This document shows, one piece after another, positions 1 through 9,154 of a DNA stretch of 64,000 nt. This DNA comes from JAAYAN01 sp964437215. Lineage in GTDB: Bacteria; Bacteroidota; Ignavibacteria; Ignavibacteriales; Melioribacteraceae. How positions within the stretch are numbered: the first letter of the stretch is position 1; every line of letters starts with the position of its first letter. The stretch lies in the NCBI GenBank assembly GCA_964437215.1, contig CAYTFZ010000003.1, positions 1 through 64,000 of the forward strand, written 5' to 3'. A program made the position numbers and the translations under genes. Under the pieces are notes generated by a model. The model was not told where the DNA came from. It saw only the letters and a program-made list of their open reading frames with translations, and did no database searches.

Positions 1-333
1 TTCTTCTTCACCGGAAATTACATTTATTTTAATACCGGTTTGACCGTACACTTTTTGGATTATCTCTGAGCTGTTAGAAGCAATCCGCATTGCGCTTGTA
101 GCGCAGGCAATAACAGCTTGGCAGTTATATTTATTAATATGCCGGCTGTATTCCTCAAGTATTTTAAGCAACTCCTCAATTCTGTCTTCGCGTATATTTC
201 CGCCAGGGGTTAAACCTTTGCCAAGCCGGGGCATTCTGTATTCATTTTGAAGAGGTATTATTTTCTCGTTATCAATTTCAGCAATAAGTAAAAGGACTGT
301 ATTTGTTCCGATATCTATGGATGCTATATTCAT
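1..333 (-). CDS. Ppx/GppA phosphatase family protein, N-terminal part (cut by window edge)
   Basis: The first 111 codons of a gene that continues beyond the left edge. It opens with MNIASIDIGTNTVLLLIAEI, the phosphate-1 motif of the ASKHA fold as found in exopolyphosphatase and pppGpp phosphohydrolase. It continues with a segment around GLTPGGNIREDRIE and the CATSAMR motif near residue 77, both typical of Ppx/GppA proteins, which hydrolyse polyphosphate or pppGpp. The ATG lies at 333 and is divergent from the small gene at 413, with a 79-bp AT-rich spacer that must hold both promoters. Exopolyphosphatase and GppA cannot be told apart from this fragment. Confidence 0.85.
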   Translation of the reverse strand, partial: MNIASIDIGTNTVLLLIAEIDNEKIIPLQNEYRMPRLGKGLTPGGNIREDRIEELLKILEEYSRHINKYNCQAVIACATSAMRIASNSSEIIQKVYGQTGIKINVISGEEE

Positions 334-412
334 TTTTATTCGTATTTGATTATCAAATAATTATATTTGCACTGATATTTATTAATTAAAATTACTAATT
401 TTATTTTTACCG

Positions 413-682
413 ATGAAGATAAAAGAAAAAGAATTTGAAAGTATTTTTGAAGAATTAAAAGTACTTGCTCAGCAAATGGATGTTAAAGTCCGTTTTGAAA
501 AAGGAGATTTTAAGGGCGGATATTGCCTTTTAAAAGACAGTAAAGTTATAGTAATAAATAAAATGGCAAATTTGCAAAGAAAAGTAATGACTCTATCAGC
601 AGCGTTAAAAGAGCTTGGAATTGAAGAAATTTATCTTCCGCCTAAATTACGCCAAATAATTGATGAAATGGATTTTATATGA
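413..682 (+). CDS. Conserved small protein of unknown function, coupled to aroQ
   Basis: An 89-residue soluble, charged protein without a signal peptide or membrane segment. A glycine-containing central piece (GDFKGGYCLLKDSKVIVINK) looks like a beta hairpin flanked by helices, and the C-terminal part reads LPPKLRQIIDEMDF. I do not recognise a named family with confidence. Its stop overlaps the aroQ start by four bases (ATGA at 679-682), so the two are probably translated together. Short AroQ-linked proteins occur in Bacteroidota relatives, but no function follows from the sequence. Confidence 0.75.
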   Translation: MKIKEKEFESIFEELKVLAQQMDVKVRFEKGDFKGGYCLLKDSKVIVINKMANLQRKVMTLSAALKELGIEEIYLPPKLRQIIDEMDFI

Positions 683-1101
683 AAATATTAGTTTTAAATG
701 GTCCTAATCTTAATCTTTTAGGAAAAAGAGAAGAAACTCACTACGGAAAATTGACTATCGAAGATATCGAGAATCATGTGATAAAGGAATTTCCTGAAAT
801 TTCTTTTGATTTTTTTCAATCAAATTTTGAAGGTGCTCTTATTGAAAAGATCCACAGTGCAGCTGATTACTTTGACGGGCTTATTATAAATCCGGGAGGA
901 TATGCTCATACATCGGTAGCAATAAGAGATGCTCTTACACTGTGCAAAATACCTAAAGTTGAAGTCCATTTATCTAATATATCAGCGCGCGAAGATTTCC
1001 GGAATGTTATGATTACTGCTCCCGTTTGCAACGGATATATATCGGGTTTTAAAGAAAACAGTTATTCGGCCGGAGTTTATTTGTTAAAAAAGCTCATATA
1101 A
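679..1101 (+). CDS. aroQ: Type II 3-dehydroquinate dehydratase
   Basis: A 140-residue enzyme of the shikimate pathway that dehydrates 3-dehydroquinate to 3-dehydroshikimate; type II enzymes are cytosolic dodecamers. The N-terminus MKILVLNGPNLNLLGKRE is the family signature, and the catalytic Tyr follows in THYGKLT. NPGGYAHTSVAIRDAL in the middle and VEVHLSNISAREDFR near residue 100 carry the substrate-binding Asn, His and Arg. Length is normal for the family (about 145). It overlaps the preceding small gene by four bases and is followed by 138 bp of AT-rich intergenic sequence. Confidence 0.97.
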   Translation: MKILVLNGPNLNLLGKREETHYGKLTIEDIENHVIKEFPEISFDFFQSNFEGALIEKIHSAADYFDGLIINPGGYAHTSVAIRDALTLCKIPKVEVHLSNISAREDFRNVMITAPVCNGYISGFKENSYSAGVYLLKKLI

Positions 1102-1239
1102 GGTTTAACTAATAAGCATATCTTATTATAATATAAACATTTACATAGTGCTATTAAATAAATTATTTAAATTAATATCACAAGTGTTGAAATTATTTAT
1201 ACTATTGTTTATTTTACCTCTTAATTTTAAATAAATAAA

Positions 1240-1632
1240 ATGAAAGATTTCGGGGTTAAAAAATTATATTATTCAATAAGCGAAGTAAGTAAGCTTACTG
1301 ACCTTGAACAGTATATTTTAAGATATTGGGAAACTGAATTCGAGCAATTAAAACCTTCTAAAAACCGGGCAGGAAACCGGATTTATACAAACCGCGATAT
1401 TCAGCTTATTTTAAAAATCAAAAAACTTCTTCGCGATCAAAAATACACAATAGACGGAGCAAAAAAAAATCTGGTAGATATAGATGTTGAGAAAGAGGAG
1501 GAAGTTACTGCAGAGATTTGTGAAGTTGAATTAAAAAATGACACTGAAAAATATGTCAATTCGAAAGATCCCCTTAAAAAAGAACTTGAGGAAATCAGGC
1601 TTTTTTTGTTAGATTTGAAGTCAAAGTTTTAA
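1240..1632 (+). CDS. MerR-like transcriptional regulator
   Basis: A 130-residue protein with an N-terminal MerR-type winged helix-turn-helix: YYSISEVSKLTDLEQYILRY (about residues 10-29), then WETEFEQLKP, NRIYTNRDIQLI and KIKKLLRDQKYTIDGAKKNL. This short variant, beginning with a YYSI motif, is common in the Bacteroidota/Chlorobiota group and its target is generally unknown. The C-terminal third is acidic and helical, without metal-binding cysteines of the classical MerR type, so an effector cannot be named. It lies 10 bp upstream of tRNA-Pro and could be co-transcribed with it. Confidence 0.85.
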   Translation: MKDFGVKKLYYSISEVSKLTDLEQYILRYWETEFEQLKPSKNRAGNRIYTNRDIQLILKIKKLLRDQKYTIDGAKKNLVDIDVEKEEEVTAEICEVELKNDTEKYVNSKDPLKKELEEIRLFLLDLKSKF

Positions 1633-1642
1633 TGATTATTTT

Positions 1643-1716
1643 CGGAACGTGGCGCAGTCCGGTAGCGTACTTGAATGGGGTTCAAGTGGTCGCGGGTTCA
1701 AATCCCGCCGTTCCGA
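1643..1716 (+). tRNA. tRNA-Pro (anticodon GGG)
   Basis: A full 74-nt cloverleaf. The acceptor stem CGGAACG pairs with CGTTCCG, the D arm is GCGC/GCGT, the anticodon stem CTTGA/TCAAG encloses loop ATGGGGT (anticodon GGG), and the T arm is GCGGG TTCAAAT CCCGC. Discriminator A is at 1716. The 3' CCA is not encoded (the sequence continues CTAC). It lies between the MerR-like gene and purF. Confidence 0.95.
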
Positions 1717-1765
1717 CTACAAGGTACTGAATAGTACCTTTTCTTTTAATGTAAATGGAATTTTT

Positions 1766-3232
1766 ATGGATAAACCTAAAAGTTATTGCGGAATATTTGG
1801 AATATACTGTAATGATAAAGCTGCATACAATACATATTTCGGATTGCACGCACTTCAACACAGAGGTCAGGAAGCTGCGGGAATTGCAGTAAGAAACAAA
1901 AGCAAAGAAAATTTATCGGTTTTTAATATGCATAAAAACTTTGGTCTTGTATCCGAAGTTTTTAACGATAAATTGTTTCAGGAAAAATTGACAGGTGATG
2001 CAGCCATCGGTCATAACAGATATTCAACTACCGGATCTTCTGACTCTGTTAAAAATGTTCAGCCTTTTTTAGTTAACTACCGATTAGGTCATATCGCTCT
2101 GGCACATAATGGTAATTTAACAAATGCTGGAAGCTTGCGTAAGGAATTAGTTAACGAAGGAGCTATATTTCAATCTTCCAGCGATTCCGAAGTAATTCTA
2201 CATCTTATTGCTCGCAGCAGAATAAATAATCAAATTGAGCAGATAAAAGAGGCTTTAGATAGAGTAAAAGGAGCCTTTTCTGTTGTACTTCTAACAGATA
2301 GTTCACTTGTTGCTGCACGCGACCCTCATGGTTTTAAACCCTTATGCATAGGAAAACTTAATAATTCGTATATAGTTGCTTCCGAAACTTGCGCTCTGGA
2401 TATAATAAAAGCAGAATATGTACGGGATGTTGAACCGGGAGAAATTGTTGTTATTGATGATGAAACTGTAAATACAGGCGACATTAAATCATTCAGATTA
2501 ACCGAAAAACCAGAAAATCACAGTAAATGCATATTTGAGTATATATATTTTTCGCGACCGGATAGTAGAATATTTGGGCATAATGTTGATAAAGTTCGTC
2601 GAAAACTCGGAAAAATTCTTGCAGAAAAACATCCGGTAAGAGATAAAGACGGCGAGAAAGTTATAGTTATAAGCGTTCCCGACAGCTCAAATACCTGCGC
2701 TATAGGCTATCAAAATTTTCTCGAAAAAATTGGAATTCCCTCGAAACTTGAAATAGGACTTATCAGAAGCCATTATATCGGCAGGACTTTTATACTTCCC
2801 GGACAATTAAAAAGAGAATTGGGAGTTCGGATAAAATTTAATACTGTTCGCGGAGTTCTTGAAGGAAGAACTGTTGTTCTGGTTGACGACTCAATTGTAA
2901 GAGGCACAACATCCAAACAGCTTGTCAATCTTATAAAAGAAGCAAATCCCAAAGAAATTCACTTAAGAATTTCTTCATCTCCAATTTTATTCCCTTGCTA
3001 TTATGGTATGGATTTCCCGTCCAAAGAGGAACTTATTGCTAATAAGCTTAACAATAATATTGAAGAAATTAGGAAATATCTAGATGTTGACAGCATTGAA
3101 TATATGACAATTGAGGAAATGCTGTCCGCCATGAAAGATCAAGAACCGGCAGGTTTCTGCACTTCTTGTTTTTCAGGAAAATATCCGGTTTCTATTGATA
3201 ATTCATTCAGGAAAGAAGCTTATGATAATTAG
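1766..3232 (+). CDS. purF: Amidophosphoribosyltransferase
   Basis: A 488-residue first enzyme of de novo purine synthesis, making phosphoribosylamine from PRPP and glutamine. The start is placed at the ATG at 1766, because the reading frame further upstream runs through tRNA-Pro. This gives propeptide MDKPKSY before catalytic Cys in CGIFGIY, as in the Bacillus-type enzyme. Glutaminase motifs are HRGQEAAG and GHNRYSTTG; the PRPP loop is VVLVDDSIVRGTTS. Four cysteines expected for the [4Fe-4S] cluster are visible (SKCIFEY, FPCYYGMD and FCTSC). The stop overlaps the start of the next gene. Confidence 0.97.
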   Translation: MDKPKSYCGIFGIYCNDKAAYNTYFGLHALQHRGQEAAGIAVRNKSKENLSVFNMHKNFGLVSEVFNDKLFQEKLTGDAAIGHNRYSTTGSSDSVKNVQPFLVNYRLGHIALAHNGNLTNAGSLRKELVNEGAIFQSSSDSEVILHLIARSRINNQIEQIKEALDRVKGAFSVVLLTDSSLVAARDPHGFKPLCIGKLNNSYIVASETCALDIIKAEYVRDVEPGEIVVIDDETVNTGDIKSFRLTEKPENHSKCIFEYIYFSRPDSRIFGHNVDKVRRKLGKILAEKHPVRDKDGEKVIVISVPDSSNTCAIGYQNFLEKIGIPSKLEIGLIRSHYIGRTFILPGQLKRELGVRIKFNTVRGVLEGRTVVLVDDSIVRGTTSKQLVNLIKEANPKEIHLRISSSPILFPCYYGMDFPSKEELIANKLNNNIEEIRKYLDVDSIEYMTIEEMLSAMKDQEPAGFCTSCFSGKYPVSIDNSFRKEAYDN

Positions 3233-6200
3233 GTTTTTCGTACTGATCAGTTTCAGCTTATGTTTTATAAAAGCACAGTCTGTTTACTTTATTAAGTACA
3301 AAAACTCAGTCCCTGAAAGCAGAATATCAACTTCACTTCAGAATATAACCGAAAGCTATCAAACAAAATATTCTCTGAAAAAAGCTTCATTAAAACACAG
3401 TCCTTTTCTCAAGAAAAAATTATCTGATGAAAATATTGACAGAATATTTAGAATAGTTCTTAGTAATTCGGAAGACGAAAATGAATTTGTTAATAGTATA
3501 AGCAGTAATGAAGAAATAGAATATATACAAAAATCAGTTGTATATAAAATTGATTATACCCCTGACGATATTTTTGTAAAAGAGCAATATGCTTTGGAAA
3601 AAATAAAAATATTTGATGCCTGGGAAATAACGCAGGGCGATACAAATATCATTGTTGCAATAATTGATACTGGAATTGATTTTTTACACGAAGATCTGAA
3701 AGCTAATTTATTCATTAACCATCCAGAAGATTTAAATAAAAACGGATTTTTAGACGAAGGCGATATAAACGGCATTGATGATGATGGAAACGGTTTTATT
3801 GATGATGTTATTGGGTGGGATTTTACAGACAGAGTATTTTTTCCGGAAAATGTTTCGGCAGGGGATTACAGAAACCGGGATAACAATCCGATGGATGAGC
3901 ATGGCCACGGAACTAATGTAGCAGGAATAATCGGGGCAGTTTCAAATAACAATATTGGAATTTCGGGGTCGGTACCTAATGTTAAAATGCTTTGTATTAA
4001 GGCTTTCGACCCTAACGGTTACGGCGAGGAAGATGATGTTGCTTCAGCAATTTTATATGCCGTTGAATCTGGCGCTAAAATAATTAATATGAGTTTCGGC
4101 GATAAAACATATTCAAAGGTTTTACGCGATGTTATTAAATACGCCTATTCAAAAGGCGTTGTGCTTGTTTCCAGCGCAGGTAATTCTTCTTCTTCCGATC
4201 CGCATTTCCCAAGCGGTTTTGATGAAGTAATTTGCGTTGGCGCTTCAGATAAAAATGATAATATAGCTTCATTTTCAAATACAGGCAGTTCAATTGATAT
4301 TGTTGCCCCAGGAGTTTCTGTATTAACAACTGACTTAGACGGTAAATATTCAAATAAAAACGGCACATCTTTTTCCGCTCCGTATGTTTCATCAGCGGCC
4401 GCTTTAATTTTATCTAAAAACAATTTCAACAATCAGGAAATAAAACAAATCCTAAAATCAACTTCCGACGATATTTCAACAAGCGGCTGGGATGAAAAAA
4501 GCGGAGCGGGCAGGTTAAATGTTTTACGTGCTTTAAATGTAAGCGCGGCATCTGCAATAAAGTTTAATTTTCCGCAAAGCGACTATTCAACTGATTCTTC
4601 ATCGCTTTCTGTTTATGCTACAATTCTTTCCCCGTTTTTTAATAAATACAAATTAAAGCTTGGTATGGGATTTACACCCGGAAAATGGGAAGATTTAATT
4701 TCGGACGGAACTAAACAAGTACTAAATGAGGAAATATTTACAATCGATTTGCGAAACAAAAAAGATACTGTTTATACTCTCTCACTTGAAATTGAATTTA
4801 CAAACGGCAGAACAACACAAGAAAGAATAAACTTTTTCTTGGATCATACACCTCCGGTTTCCGAACTCATAAATTTATTTCCTTCTTTTTTAGGGAACAA
4901 ACCAACAATACTCGCTTCAATTTATTCAAATGAACCGTCGGTTGCAAAGATGTTTTTCAGGAGAACCGGAGAAACAGAATTCAGGAATACTTCGATGGAC
5001 GGATTTTCCCCAAACAGTAACTTTCTAAAAACAATGCATTTCGGATTTATTCCTGAAAGTGAGATTTCAGAAGATAGTGAATATGAAGTGTTTTTTGAAG
5101 TTACAAATCTTGGAGGAATGACGACAATTTTAAATAATGAAAACAGATTTTATAAACTTAAAACTGATTCGAAATCTAAATTGGAGAATTTTGTTGACAA
5201 TGAATATTCACTTCCTTCCGGAAATATTTACGAAAACATTGTAAATATTGAGAATAATAATTACGTAATAATTAATCCTGTTACAAGAAATACGGATTCC
5301 GAAATTTATTCTTTTAACGGAAATTCTTTTAATCTCAAGAAGACTATAAATAATAGAATTGTTAAATCTTTTGGTGATTTCAACAATGATGGGAAAACGG
5401 ATCTTTTAAGTCTTTTTACTCGGAAATGTTTTATTGATGAAATCAGCGATTATAATTCATTTAATATAATTAACCGGTTCAGCGATACAACTGGTTCGTT
5501 TTGGCCAGTTTTGGCAGAAGATATTGATAGTGACGGCAGAACTGAGGTCTTATCGATAAGCAGCGATACAACAATTACTGTTTATGAAGTAGCGAATGAT
5601 TTTAATCTCAATAAGGAAGCAGTTCTTAATAACTTTACGACACAAAAAGGCAAAAGAAATTCATTAAATTCACCCAGCTGTTTGCTTAGGAAAAAGACTG
5701 AAAGCGGGAAGCCGGAAATATGGTTTTTCGATAGCGAAGGCGATCTTTTTAGTTATAATATTAACGGGCAAAACTCCTATATTATAAATACTTATTATGA
5801 AACTGGGTTGGATGCTTCCAACGGTTCATTTTCATCCGGAGATATTGACGGAGATAATATCGATGAAATATCTGTTTTACTAAGCTCTGATGAAAACTAC
5901 GACATTGCCACGTTTAAATATTTATTAGTTTTCAATTTTTCTGGAAATAAACTGAATATTTTAAGAGAAAAAGCATTTATTGATATTTCTTCTGAAATGT
6001 CATCAACTTTTCAAAACGTATCATCTACTGTAAAATTGGCAGATATTGATAGTGACGGAAAGTGCGAAACAATATTGTTTGTTTATCCTTGCTCGTATAT
6101 TTTTGATGACGAGACTAATGGATTTAATTTGATAAATATTGAAAATGATGTTTTTGCAAAGTCGGTTTTTACTGGAGATTTAAACGGAAATGGCTTAACA

Positions 6201-7406
6201 GAAATTGCTTTCTCAAACGAAAACCATATTTTTTTCAAAGAGATAACCGGGGGCAGCAGACCGGTAATACCAAATAATTTACAAGGATACAGCATAAATT
6301 CGTCACAAATAAACTTAAATTTCTCATCAAAAGGTTCGCTTAATTATATTTACCGATATACTCACGGTAATGATGCTGTGTTGATTGATTCAACCGAGTT
6401 TCAATTTTACGCCGATACACTTATAAATGCAGATACAGAATATTTCTATTTTGTAAAAACAAAAGATATTTCGTATCCATATCCTGTTTCTCTTAAAAGT
6501 AATACAATATCTGTATTTGCTCATAATCCGGCAAAATATTTAACCTATGAAGTTCAGAATAAGAAAAATATAATACTTGAATTCGATTATCCTGTTTCAG
6601 TAAATAATTTATCAGTTTTAAACTTTATATTGGACGGAAACATTTATCCTTCATCAGTAAGTCTGCATAATCCAAATGCATATTTTATCAGTTTCGAAAA
6701 CGAAATAAATACCGGGGAGCACAATCTGAATCTGAAAAACTTAAAAGATTCTCACAATTCACCTATTGCTGAAAAAGAAATCAGTTTTTCTATTCAACCT
6801 TCCGAGATTTATAAAAAATTATTCATCGAAAATTATAGCATTATTAATGCTTATGAAGTATCAGTAAGATTTAATAATGACATTACTCCTGAAGATGCGC
6901 TCAATAAAAGTAATTTTTCGTTTAGTCCCGAAAACCCTGTTGAAAGTCTTACATTATCTGAAGAAAATTTAAGGCAGGTTAATATCCGCTCAAAAAACCC
7001 GCTTACTTCGGTCGGGATAGAATATGTGTTGAAAATATCGAATATCAGAGCGTATTTGCAGCCTGATGTAAAAATTGAAGAAGGAGCAGGAAGTTATATT
7101 GTAATCCGTACGTCCGAAGAAACCTTAGAGAATATTTATGTTTACCCTAATCCGGTTAAATCATCAAACAATAAACTTACTTTTGCTAATCTTCCGGAAA
7201 AAGCTGAAATTTACATATATGATATAAATGGTAACTTTATTTTTACAGTTACCGAGAATGACGGCAATGGCGGGGCTGAATGGAATTTAACCGACAACAG
7301 CGGCAAGAGAATATCATCTGGAGTGTATTTGTTTTTTGCTAGAAGATTTGACAAAGACGGAAATATAGTAGAAGAAAAATTAGAAAAGTTTGCGGTAATT
7401 AGATGA
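3222..7406 (+). CDS. Secreted S8 subtilisin-like protease with FG-GAP-like repeats and T9SS type A sorting domain
   Basis: A large 1394-residue exported protease. The ATG at 3222 follows an AGGAAAGA ribosome site and gives a signal peptide, MIIRFFVLISFSLCFIKAQS. The catalytic triad of family S8 is visible: Asp about 149 (IIDTGID), His about 229 (HGHGTNVAG) and Ser about 383 (NGTSFSAP), with oxyanion Asn near 321 (SSAGN). The C-terminal half has at least five FG-GAP/VCBS-like calcium loops such as GDFNNDGKTDL, DIDSDGRTE, GDIDGDNIDE, DIDSDGKCE and GDLNGNGLTE. The end carries VYPNPV, YDINGNFIF and SGVYLFFARR, the type IX sorting signature. It overlaps purF by 11 bp and pgsA by 4 bp, so it sits inside a housekeeping operon. 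Confidence 0.95.
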   Translation: MIIRFFVLISFSLCFIKAQSVYFIKYKNSVPESRISTSLQNITESYQTKYSLKKASLKHSPFLKKKLSDENIDRIFRIVLSNSEDENEFVNSISSNEEIEYIQKSVVYKIDYTPDDIFVKEQYALEKIKIFDAWEITQGDTNIIVAIIDTGIDFLHEDLKANLFINHPEDLNKNGFLDEGDINGIDDDGNGFIDDVIGWDFTDRVFFPENVSAGDYRNRDNNPMDEHGHGTNVAGIIGAVSNNNIGISGSVPNVKMLCIKAFDPNGYGEEDDVASAILYAVESGAKIINMSFGDKTYSKVLRDVIKYAYSKGVVLVSSAGNSSSSDPHFPSGFDEVICVGASDKNDNIASFSNTGSSIDIVAPGVSVLTTDLDGKYSNKNGTSFSAPYVSSAAALILSKNNFNNQEIKQILKSTSDDISTSGWDEKSGAGRLNVLRALNVSAASAIKFNFPQSDYSTDSSSLSVYATILSPFFNKYKLKLGMGFTPGKWEDLISDGTKQVLNEEIFTIDLRNKKDTVYTLSLEIEFTNGRTTQERINFFLDHTPPVSELINLFPSFLGNKPTILASIYSNEPSVAKMFFRRTGETEFRNTSMDGFSPNSNFLKTMHFGFIPESEISEDSEYEVFFEVTNLGGMTTILNNENRFYKLKTDSKSKLENFVDNEYSLPSGNIYENIVNIENNNYVIINPVTRNTDSEIYSFNGNSFNLKKTINNRIVKSFGDFNNDGKTDLLSLFTRKCFIDEISDYNSFNIINRFSDTTGSFWPVLAEDIDSDGRTEVLSISSDTTITVYEVANDFNLNKEAVLNNFTTQKGKRNSLNSPSCLLRKKTESGKPEIWFFDSEGDLFSYNINGQNSYIINTYYETGLDASNGSFSSGDIDGDNIDEISVLLSSDENYDIATFKYLLVFNFSGNKLNILREKAFIDISSEMSSTFQNVSSTVKLADIDSDGKCETILFVYPCSYIFDDETNGFNLINIENDVFAKSVFTGDLNGNGLTEIAFSNENHIFFKEITGGSRPVIPNNLQGYSINSSQINLNFSSKGSLNYIYRYTHGNDAVLIDSTEFQFYADTLINADTEYFYFVKTKDISYPYPVSLKSNTISVFAHNPAKYLTYEVQNKKNIILEFDYPVSVNNLSVLNFILDGNIYPSSVSLHNPNAYFISFENEINTGEHNLNLKNLKDSHNSPIAEKEISFSIQPSEIYKKLFIENYSIINAYEVSVRFNNDITPEDALNKSNFSFSPENPVESLTLSEENLRQVNIRSKNPLTSVGIEYVLKISNIRAYLQPDVKIEEGAGSYIVIRTSEETLENIYVYPNPVKSSNNKLTFANLPEKAEIYIYDINGNFIFTVTENDGNGGAEWNLTDNSGKRISSGVYLFFARRFDKDGNIVEEKLEKFAVIR

Positions 7407-7972
7407 AGTTTACATTTAAGGAAATCAACACGAAATCGAACCTGATTAGTCTCATAAGGCTATTGATGGCAATTCCGCTCTTTATCCTCACTGGAAATAT
7501 TGAAGAATACAGGGTATTCTTAATAATTCTGATGATAGTTGGTTGTTTTACTGATTTTCTGGACGGATATCTTGCGCGAAAATATAATGAAGTTACAGAA
7601 TTTGGGAAAATTATTGACCCCTTGGCTGATAAAGTTGCTATTTCTGCAGTAGTACTGCAATTATTTTTAAGCGGATTAATCCCATCCGGTTATTTTGCCA
7701 TAATAATATTGAGAGATATAATTATTTTTCTGGGCGGCATTTATGTCTCCAAGAAAATCAATAAAGTGCTGCCATCAAATCTTCTGGGTAAAATTACAGT
7801 GTTTTTTATAAGTATTTTTATGATTTTAATAGTTGCAGGATTAAATAAAAACAGCTTTTTATATGATACATTAATGTATTTAACAATATTACTTAGCATA
7901 TTTTCCGTAATTGGTTATTTTATAAGAGGTTACGATTCATTAAAATGGAAAAAGAAGAATGAAATTATTTAG
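7403..7972 (+). CDS. pgsA: CDP-diacylglycerol--glycerol-3-phosphate 3-phosphatidyltransferase
   Basis: A 189-residue integral membrane enzyme making phosphatidylglycerophosphate, the committed step to phosphatidylglycerol. The CDP-alcohol phosphatidyltransferase signature D-G-x2-A-R-x8-G-x3-D-x3-D is complete in DGYLARKYNEVTEFGKIIDP followed by LADK. Several hydrophobic segments (LIRLLMAIPLFILTG, IIILRDIIIFLGG, VFFISIFMILIVAG) fit the usual six helices. It starts inside the stop of the protease gene (ATGA) and overlaps ftsY by 14 bp. A related CDP-alcohol transferase is possible but less likely. Confidence 0.92.
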   Translation: MKFTFKEINTKSNLISLIRLLMAIPLFILTGNIEEYRVFLIILMIVGCFTDFLDGYLARKYNEVTEFGKIIDPLADKVAISAVVLQLFLSGLIPSGYFAIIILRDIIIFLGGIYVSKKINKVLPSNLLGKITVFFISIFMILIVAGLNKNSFLYDTLMYLTILLSIFSVIGYFIRGYDSLKWKKKNEII

Positions 7973-8909
7973 AAATATTGATTTTAATAAATTAAAAGAC
8001 GGATTAAATAAAACCAGGACTAATTTATTTAATAAAATAAATGAAACTATAAGCGGTAAAGCTTTATTAGATAATGATTTATTGGACAGGATTGAAGAAA
8101 TACTGGTCTTGAGCGACATTGGAGCTGAATTAGCTCAAAATATCATTGAAAAAACAAGAAAATCATTAAAAAGTGATGATGATAGAACAAAAGAAAATGT
8201 GTTGAGGATTTTAAAGGAAGAAACTAAAAATATTCTTCTTTCTTATGATAAAAATAACGGCAACGAAGGACTTGATAAGTACAAACCATATGTTATTCTT
8301 GTAGTTGGCGTTAATGGAGCAGGGAAGACTACTACAATAGGAAAACTGGCACACAACTATAAATCGTCAGGACTTAAAGTTGTTATAGGTTCTGCAGATA
8401 CATTCCGAGCCGCCGCAAATGAACAGCTCGAAATATGGGCTGAACGCGCCGGTGTTGAAATTGTTCAAAGTGTTTCGGGGAATGATCCGTCTTCAGTTGC
8501 ATTTGATACGCTTAATAGAGCAAAGAGTATAAATGCAGACGTTGTTATAATTGACACCGCCGGTCGTTTACATACAAAAACAAATTTAATGTCAGAATTA
8601 GAAAAGATTAATAGGGTTTTAGGAAAAGTATTGGATTATGCTCCAAATGAAACATTTTTGGTTCTTGATGGCAATACAGGACAAAATGCCATTATACAAG
8701 CACGCGAATTTTCAAATTATACAAAACTTACTGGTTTGATTGTTACAAAACTTGATGGAACCGCAAGGGGCGGAATTGTGTTAAAAGTTGTTTCTGAATT
8801 AAAAATTCCATTAAAATATATTGGTGTTGGTGAAGGAATAAACGATTTACAAAATTTCAGTGCCGACGAATTTATAAATGCTTTATTTAGCGGACAGGAA
8901 AACATATGA
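7959..8909 (+). CDS. ftsY: Signal recognition particle receptor FtsY
   Basis: A 316-residue SRP GTPase that docks ribosome-nascent-chain/SRP complexes to the membrane. The N domain holds DLLDRIEEILVLSDIG. The G domain has G1 GVNGAGKTTTIGKLA (near residue 110), the DTFRAAANEQL motif, G3 DTAGRLHT, G4 TKLDGTARGG and closing GVGEGINDLQNF. The acidic A domain of E. coli FtsY is absent, as in many bacteria. It overlaps pgsA by 14 bp and the next small gene by 4 bp (ATGA), indicating translational coupling. Confidence 0.97.
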   Translation: MKLFRNIDFNKLKDGLNKTRTNLFNKINETISGKALLDNDLLDRIEEILVLSDIGAELAQNIIEKTRKSLKSDDDRTKENVLRILKEETKNILLSYDKNNGNEGLDKYKPYVILVVGVNGAGKTTTIGKLAHNYKSSGLKVVIGSADTFRAAANEQLEIWAERAGVEIVQSVSGNDPSSVAFDTLNRAKSINADVVIIDTAGRLHTKTNLMSELEKINRVLGKVLDYAPNETFLVLDGNTGQNAIIQAREFSNYTKLTGLIVTKLDGTARGGIVLKVVSELKIPLKYIGVGEGINDLQNFSADEFINALFSGQENI

Positions 8910-9121
8910 TATCAGGTTTCTTTAATAAGCGAATTCAATATAATAAATTCAATTATGAGCCTCGTTTCGTTAAAAAAAATAACGAAGATGAATCTGAAAA
9001 AAGACGAAGAAAAATAAGATTTACGAAAAGACGGGGCACATCATTAAAAAAGAAGTCATTTGTTGGAATCTTTTTTTTACTTGCTTTAATAATATACTTC
9101 ATTATAAAGCTATCAAGTTAG
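8906..9121 (+). CDS. Small basic membrane protein of unknown function
   Basis: A 71-residue protein with a very basic middle (SEKRRRKIRFTKRRGTSLKK) and one C-terminal hydrophobic segment (FVGIFFLLALIIYFIIKL), which suggests a single-pass membrane protein with its N-terminus in the cytosol. The N-terminal NKFNYEPRFV resembles a short motif seen in small Bacteroidota proteins; I do not assign a function. It is coupled to ftsY by an ATGA overlap and is the last gene of the plus-strand run. The next gene converges on it after 33 bp. Confidence 0.7.
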   Translation: MISGFFNKRIQYNKFNYEPRFVKKNNEDESEKRRRKIRFTKRRGTSLKKKSFVGIFFLLALIIYFIIKLSS

Positions 9122-9154
9122 AAGGGATAAGTTTACATAATATACATTATAGGC

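Noticed and set aside
1649..1765. Upstream extension of the purF frame through 39 extra codons
   Set aside because: It runs across the tRNA-Pro gene, and the PurF propeptide and catalytic Cys are correctly placed only from ATG 1766.
4135..4432. Two overlapping minus-strand frames within the subtilase gene
   Set aside because: They lie antisense to the catalytic domain, overlap each other and show no family features.
9122..9154. Inverted sequence between the small membrane gene and the YaaT gene as a terminator
   Set aside because: Only a weak AT stem with a wobble pair (GGATAAG/CTTATTC) and no T run.
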